Origin: Beijerinckiaceae bacterium
Lineage (GTDB): Bacteria > Pseudomonadota > Alphaproteobacteria > Rhizobiales > Beijerinckiaceae
Direction: 5' to 3'
NCBI GenBank assembly: GCA_947380915.1
Contig: CANCSY010000044.1
Coordinates: 1 to 17,094, forward strand
DNA length: 17,094 bases
A program made the position numbers and the translations under genes. Below the pieces are notes generated by a model that made no database searches, was not told where the DNA came from, and was given only the letters and a program-made list of their open reading frames with translations. Below are positions 13,244-17,094 of this stretch, in pieces (the stretch's first letter is position 1; each line of letters starts with the position of its first letter).

Positions 13244-15427
13244 CTATTCGATCCGCCCGGCGGGCGCGGTCATGATCGCGGCGCCCCGGCCGGGCGCGGC
13301 GATGGCGGCGCGCCGCTTCTCGCTGGCGGCGCGGAACAGGGCTTCTATTTCCTGGATCGCCTCGCTGGCGCGGCGCGACAGGGTTGCGGGGCGTTGGGTC
13401 GCCGCCGCCTCGCTGGCCCTGGCGGCGGCGCTGGCGGAGATGGGCGGTCTCTCGGTCACGCCATAGGGGTTTTTCAATTCGATCCCCTGATGGGCGTAGG
13501 CCATGATGTCATGCCATGTCCTGGCGGGCAGGGAGCCGCCGGTCATGTTGTTCATGGACGTGTCGTCGTCATTTCCGAACCAGACCGTGCAGACATAGTT
13601 CCCGGTGAAGCCATCGAACCAGGCGTCCCGATAGGCGTTGGTGGTGCCGGTCTTGCCTGCGGCGACCACGCCCTCGAGTTGGGCCGCGCGGGCGGTGCCG
13701 CCTGTGACCACCTCTTTCAGCAGATTGTTCATTTCGGCGATCTTGTCGGCCGGGATGACCTGCTCCCAGGCCGGACCATCGAGGTCGCGACGATAGATCG
13801 TGTCGCCGCGCGAGTTGCGGATCTCGATGGCGGCGAAGGGCGGGGCGCGCTTGCCGCCATTGGCGAAGACCGCATAGGCGGCGGCCATGTCGATCATCTT
13901 CACCTCGCCTGCGCCCAGCGGCAGGGAGACCGTATCGGTGAGGGGTGTATTCACGACGCCCATCTTGCGGGCGTTCTCCACGATCTTCTCCCGGCCGAGC
14001 TGGGCGATGCGGCCAAGATGATAGGGCTGGCCCTGAGGCCAGTGGGCCTCGCCGATCTTGATCGAGAGCCAGACCGCAACCGTATTGAGCGACTTCTGGA
14101 GGGCGATCACCATGGGCATCATGCCCGCCGAGGCGCCGCCATAATTGTTGGGGCACCAGTTGCCGATGCACAGGCCTGCCCCATTGACCGGGGTCTCGCG
14201 ATGATAGCGCCCGGTCATCACGGCGGTGAGATAGACGAAGGGCTTGAAGGAGGAGCCGGGCTGGCGGGCCGCGTCCGTGGCGCGGTTGAACTGGCTCTGG
14301 CCATAATCGCGGCCACCCACGATGGCGCGAACAAGGCCCAGCGGCTCCATGACCACGGTGGCGCCCTGGCTGGCGCGGAACTGGCGACCATTCTGGCGCA
14401 GGGCGTCCTCGATGGCGGATTCGGCCTTGCGTTGCAGGTTCACATCAAGGCCGGTGCGCACGGTCAGCACGCGGTCATTGCCCAGCTTGCCCGATCTGGC
14501 GAGCTGTTTGATCTCTTCATGAGCCCAGTCGAGATACCAGTCGGGTGTGCTTTCGCGGCGCCGGTCGATGGGGGTGGCGGGATTTCGGCGGGCCGCATAG
14601 ACCTGCCCCTCCGTCATGTAGCCTGCGTCCACCATGTTGGAGAGCACGTCATTGGCTCTGGCGCGGGCGGCGGGCAGATTGATGTGGGGGGCATATTTGG
14701 TGGGCGCCTTGAACAGGCCCGCCATCATGGCGGCCTCCGCCAGATTGATGTCGCGCACATTCTTGCCGAAGTAGAAGTCAGCCGCAGCCTGAACGCCAAA
14801 GGCGCCGCCGCCCATGTAGGCGCGGTCCAGATAGAGCTTCAGTATGTCGCGCTTGGGCAGGCGCGCCTCCAGCCAGAGGGCCAGAAAGGCCTCCTTGATC
14901 TTGCGCTCGAGGGTGCGCTCGTTGCTGAGGAAGAGATTCTTGGCGAGTTGCTGGGTGATGGACGACCCACCCTGCACCACGCCTGATGAGCGCGCGTTGA
15001 CGCTGAGGGCGCGAAACAGGCCGATGGGGTCGATGCCGAAATGTTCATAAAAGCGCCGGTCCTCGGTCGCCAGGGTGGCCTGGATCAGGATTTCGGGAAT
15101 CTGGTCCAGCGGCGCAGAGTCATTGTGCTTGATGCCGCGCCGTCCCACCTCGAGGCCGTAGCGGTCGAGGAAGGTGACGGCGAGATCCTGTTTCTTCAGC
15201 CAGTCCTCATCCGAGACATCGCGAAAGGCGGGCAGGGCGAGGCCCAGCATCAGCATGGCGCCGCCAAGGCCAAGGGTCAGGCCCTCGCAGGCGAATTCCA
15301 CCAGGAGGCGCCTGCCGCCCGCCACATGAAACCGATCCATGTAAGCGGAGAAATCCGCATAGATGCGCCGGGCCGATTGGCCGCTTTCGTAGAGGGAGGA
15401 ATTGATCCAGGCGTCGAACGCCAGCAT
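13244..15427 (-). CDS. Class A penicillin-binding protein (PBP1A family transglycosylase/transpeptidase)
   Basis: Bifunctional inner-membrane enzyme that polymerises glycan strands and cross-links peptides. The 727-residue protein has a hydrophobic anchor at about residues 46-67. The GT51 domain carries catalytic Glu122 in ATEDRRFYEHFGID, then GGSSITQQLAKNLFLS and RKIKEAFLALWLE. The transpeptidase domain has Ser392-x-x-Lys (QPGSSFKP), Ser446-Leu-Asn and Lys592-Thr-Gly (AAGKTGTT). The C-terminus is a low-complexity Ala/Arg/Glu tail. The length is shorter than the roughly 850-residue MrcA type with its extra OB domain, so this looks like a second class A PBP. The start is uncertain: ATG at 15427 (MLAFDAWINSSLYE) matches the usual rhizobial N-terminus, but the frame is open to 15565 and a GTG at 15478 is possible; no ribosome-binding site settles it. 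It heads a unit with the DUF1214 and DUF1254 genes. Confidence 0.93.
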   Translation of the reverse strand: MLAFDAWINSSLYESGQSARRIYADFSAYMDRFHVAGGRRLLVEFACEGLTLGLGGAMLMLGLALPAFRDVSDEDWLKKQDLAVTFLDRYGLEVGRRGIKHNDSAPLDQIPEILIQATLATEDRRFYEHFGIDPIGLFRALSVNARSSGVVQGGSSITQQLAKNLFLSNERTLERKIKEAFLALWLEARLPKRDILKLYLDRAYMGGGAFGVQAAADFYFGKNVRDINLAEAAMMAGLFKAPTKYAPHINLPAARARANDVLSNMVDAGYMTEGQVYAARRNPATPIDRRRESTPDWYLDWAHEEIKQLARSGKLGNDRVLTVRTGLDVNLQRKAESAIEDALRQNGRQFRASQGATVVMEPLGLVRAIVGGRDYGQSQFNRATDAARQPGSSFKPFVYLTAVMTGRYHRETPVNGAGLCIGNWCPNNYGGASAGMMPMVIALQKSLNTVAVWLSIKIGEAHWPQGQPYHLGRIAQLGREKIVENARKMGVVNTPLTDTVSLPLGAGEVKMIDMAAAYAVFANGGKRAPPFAAIEIRNSRGDTIYRRDLDGPAWEQVIPADKIAEMNNLLKEVVTGGTARAAQLEGVVAAGKTGTTNAYRDAWFDGFTGNYVCTVWFGNDDDTSMNNMTGGSLPARTWHDIMAYAHQGIELKNPYGVTERPPISASAAARASEAAATQRPATLSRRASEAIQEIEALFRAASEKRRAAIAAPGRGAAIMTAPAGRIE

Positions 15428-15646
15428 CCGCCGCGAGAGGGTGCGAAAGAAGGCGGAGATGGGTGACCCCTGGAACACTCTGGCGGCCTTTCGCGCGTTG
15501 GCTGATCCCTGCGATTCAGAATAGCACTTCGTCTGGCACTTGACGACGCTCTCGCGCAGGCGCAAGTGCGCCGGACCATCTCCTTTTGGTCAGATTCCCC
15601 GGGGACAGATGGTTTGACGCGGGACGATGGCAGGACATTGGCGAGA
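15428..15646. other. Divergent intergenic region between the PBP and the YcgN-type gene
   Basis: Both flanking genes have open frames extending into this region, but neither extension looks like conserved protein. It should hold the two divergent promoters. TTGACG near 15540 is a possible -35 on the plus strand, without a clear -10. Nothing else stands out. Confidence 0.4.
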
Positions 15647-16171
15647 ATGACGAGCGGGCCCAAAAAGGCGGAATCCCCTTCCCAGGTGACGCCGCAGCAT
15701 GATTGCGAGCCCTTTTGGCGCAAACCCCTCGAGGATTTGAGCAAGAGGGAATGGGAGAGCCTGTGCGATGGCTGCGGGCGCTGCTGTCTGGTCAAGCTCG
15801 AGGATGAGGACACCGGCGAAATTCATTTCACCGATATCGCCTGCAAGCTGTTCGACGCCGGCAGTTGCCGCTGCGCCAATTATCCCAAACGCAAGAAACT
15901 CGTGCCCGATTGCGTGCAACTGACCCCCAAGGCCGTGCGCAGCTTGCCCTGGTTGCCCCCAAGCTGCGCTTACCGTCTCGTGGCCGAGGGCAAGGATCTC
16001 AAATGGTGGCATCCGCTGGTGTCGGGCCGCACCGAGACCGTCCATGAGGCCGGGATTTCCGTTCGCGGCAAAGTGAGTCTGTCCGAAGACGATGTGGCAT
16101 TCGAGGATTGGCCCAACCATATCCGGGATTGGCCGGGCCGTAATCCGCGCGGGCGCAGGCCCAAGGCCTAG
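15647..16171 (+). CDS. YcgN/UPF0260-type cysteine-cluster protein
   Basis: A 174-residue protein of the UPF0260 (YcgN) family within the YkgJ-type zinc/iron-chelating cysteine-cluster group, function unknown. The cysteine motif is clear: [18 protein letters not shown] (Cys40, 43, 46, 47), DIACKLFD (Cys66), [10 protein letters not shown] (Cys74, 76), DCVQLTP (Cys89) and PSCAYR (Cys107). Spacing and Trp-rich [10 protein letters not shown] match E. coli YcgN, which has 153 residues. ATG at 15647 is preferred as giving a family-like N-terminus; the frame is open to 15566 and the ribosome-binding site is weak. Its TAG stop overlaps the opposing gene's stop in CTAG. It is divergent from the penicillin-binding protein. 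Confidence 0.92.
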   Translation: MTSGPKKAESPSQVTPQHDCEPFWRKPLEDLSKREWESLCDGCGRCCLVKLEDEDTGEIHFTDIACKLFDAGSCRCANYPKRKKLVPDCVQLTPKAVRSLPWLPPSCAYRLVAEGKDLKWWHPLVSGRTETVHEAGISVRGKVSLSEDDVAFEDWPNHIRDWPGRNPRGRRPKA

Positions 16172-16980
16172 ACGCGGTCGATCTTTTTCAGAAAAGCCAT
16201 CGTGGCGTCGAGCGCGAGCTTGGCCCGCTCGGCTGCGGGCAGATGGGCGTGGCGGGCGCTTGGGGCCTCGATGCTGATGGGGATCTGGCGGGGCGGGGCC
16301 TCCAGCAAGTCCTCCAGCCAGAGTCCCCCTTCGCCCGGCAGCAGTCGGGCCGTGCGCGATTCCCGCCGCAATTCATCGTCGCTGCGGCCATCGGCCGTGA
16401 AAGGCGGGGCGTCGCAGAAATGGACGAGTTGCAGCAGGGCGGGGTCGACCGCCTTGAGATCGCCGGGATGGCCGCCCGAGCGCGACAGATGCAGGGCGTC
16501 CAGGACCAGCGCGGCGTTGGGGCGTTTGACGCTGGTGGCCAGAGAGACCGCATCCTTGAGGGAGCGGCAGCCGCTATAGGGGTTGAATTCCACAAGGGCG
16601 CCAAGATCATAGGCGGCGGCGAGATCGCAGAGGCGGGCGAAGGTCTCGGCGCGGCGCTCTTCATCTGCATCCTCGATGGGGCAGACGATGAACTTGCCGC
16701 CAAGCCTCTGGGAAAGCGCAAGAACCGGCCGCAGAGCCTCCACATCCATATGGGCTGTGACGGGGAAGACCCCGACCTCCAGAAGCTTGAGGCCAGAGCT
16801 GGCCATGAGGTCCACCACCTCAGCCTCTTTGGCGGGATCCCCCGCAACGGCTTGATCCGTCGCCAGAAGCGGATTGAGCCGCAGCCCCGCATGGGTGAAG
16901 CCCGCCTCGATGCAGGCGCGGGCCTGACCGGCGGGGCCAGCATCGAGAATGGTGAGGGCGGCGAGGGAAACGATTTGCAT
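16168..16980 (-). CDS. Sugar phosphate isomerase/epimerase family protein (AP endonuclease 2-like TIM barrel)
   Basis: A 270-residue TIM-barrel protein of the xylose isomerase-like superfamily. Likely metal ligands sit at strand ends: Glu131 in [10 protein letters not shown], Asp161 and His164 in [14 protein letters not shown], His187 and Asp190 in LVHFCDAP, and Glu238 in PISIEAPS. Members isomerise or epimerise sugars and related polyols or dehydrate inosose derivatives; the substrate cannot be read from sequence. The start is secure: GGAGG lies about 5 bases before the ATG at 16978-16980. It stands alone, converging on the YcgN-type gene with overlapping stops, so the neighbours give no pathway. 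It is probably cytoplasmic, with no signal peptide. Confidence 0.9.
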   Translation of the reverse strand: MQIVSLAALTILDAGPAGQARACIEAGFTHAGLRLNPLLATDQAVAGDPAKEAEVVDLMASSGLKLLEVGVFPVTAHMDVEALRPVLALSQRLGGKFIVCPIEDADEERRAETFARLCDLAAAYDLGALVEFNPYSGCRSLKDAVSLATSVKRPNAALVLDALHLSRSGGHPGDLKAVDPALLQLVHFCDAPPFTADGRSDDELRRESRTARLLPGEGGLWLEDLLEAPPRQIPISIEAPSARHAHLPAAERAKLALDATMAFLKKIDRV

Positions 16981-17036
16981 GGGACCTCCGTTGCGAGCTT
17001 TGCCCTGCGGGAAAAGTTGTGTCCAGAGAGGATGTT

Positions 17037-17093
17037 ATGAATTTAATTCCTACAAAGAAAATTATCCTTGACAGCGTGACGCTGGTTCTGTAG
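17037..17093 (+). other. Possible 18-codon leader ORF at the window edge
   Basis: ATG at 17037 follows AGAGAGG (17025-17031) at good spacing and runs 18 codons to a TAG at 17091-17093, encoding MNLIPTKKIILDSVTLVL. It is AT-rich compared with its surroundings. It may be a leader peptide or chance, since a promoter-like element lies within it. Confidence 0.2.
17068..17084 (+). promoter_or_regulatory. Promoter -35 element overlapped by a perfect palindrome
   Basis: A perfect TTGACA (17068-17073) is overlapped by the inverted repeat CAGCGT-G-ACGCTG (17072-17084). With a 17-base spacer the -10 would start at 17091 (TAGG...), cut by the window end. This arrangement suggests an operator for a rightward gene beyond the window. 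Confidence 0.45.
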
Positions 17094-17094
17094 G

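Noticed and set aside
13394..14986. Open frame of about 530 codons on the plus strand opposite the PBP gene
   Set aside because: Antisense to clear GT51 and transpeptidase motifs; its His/Gly/Ala-rich translation has no recognisable domain.
1..17094. CRISPR array, insertion sequence, prophage, toxin-antitoxin or defence system
   Set aside because: Nearly all sequence is explained by conserved chromosomal gene families. I saw no regularly spaced repeats, transposase motifs, integrase or terminal repeats.

Overview
The window is a stretch of GC-rich alphaproteobacterial chromosome that reads as core genome, not an accessory island. The gene families point to Hyphomicrobiales (Rhizobiales): a MucR/Ros regulator, a DivJ/PleC-type histidine kinase followed by a peptidoglycan-binding protein and a DUF1491 protein, a DUF5330-sufE pair, and DUF6456, DUF2336, DUF1254 and DUF1214 proteins. 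I cannot name the genus. I see no tRNA, rRNA, insertion sequence, integrase, phage gene or CRISPR array.

Layout. 1-1143: a leftward Fe-type superoxide dismutase with a twin-arginine signal, then a divergent intergenic region. 1144-2418: a rightward two-helix membrane protein with a long Pro/Ala-rich spacer. 2431-5099: a leftward pair, oligopeptidase B (PtrB) and an isochorismatase-fold hydrolase, joined by an ATGA overlap. 5100-5882: mucR with a recognisable promoter, a structured leader and a strong terminator. 6002-6895: a DUF6456 protein. 6896-7669: leftward DUF5330 and sufE. 7921-10800: rightward operon of histidine kinase, peptidoglycan-binding membrane protein and DUF1491 protein. 10804-11937: leftward DUF2336 protein behind a perfect CtrA-type box. 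12031-15427: leftward class A penicillin-binding protein, DUF1214 and DUF1254 proteins in tight series. 15647-16171: rightward YcgN-type cysteine-cluster protein. 16168-16980: leftward sugar-phosphate isomerase/epimerase-type protein. The last 114 bases hold a promoter-like palindrome whose gene lies mainly outside the window.

How it fits together. Three loci suggest a cell-cycle and envelope theme: mucR, whose promoter spacer carries a GANTC (CcrM) site; the DivJ-type kinase, with a near-consensus CtrA box upstream; and the DUF2336 gene, with a perfect TTAA-N7-TTAA plus a second near-perfect copy. The kinase operon's peptidoglycan-binding protein and the nearby penicillin-binding protein operon tie the area to envelope growth. 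The link is inferred from motifs and families and needs testing.

I did not find a clearly new defence or mobile system. The best leads are the possible dual-localisation superoxide dismutase (an exported long form, and an internal start with its own Shine-Dalgarno at the canonical SodB N-terminus), the paired CtrA boxes, the mucR leader whose last hairpin covers its own ribosome-binding site, and the AT-rich palindromes just after mucR.
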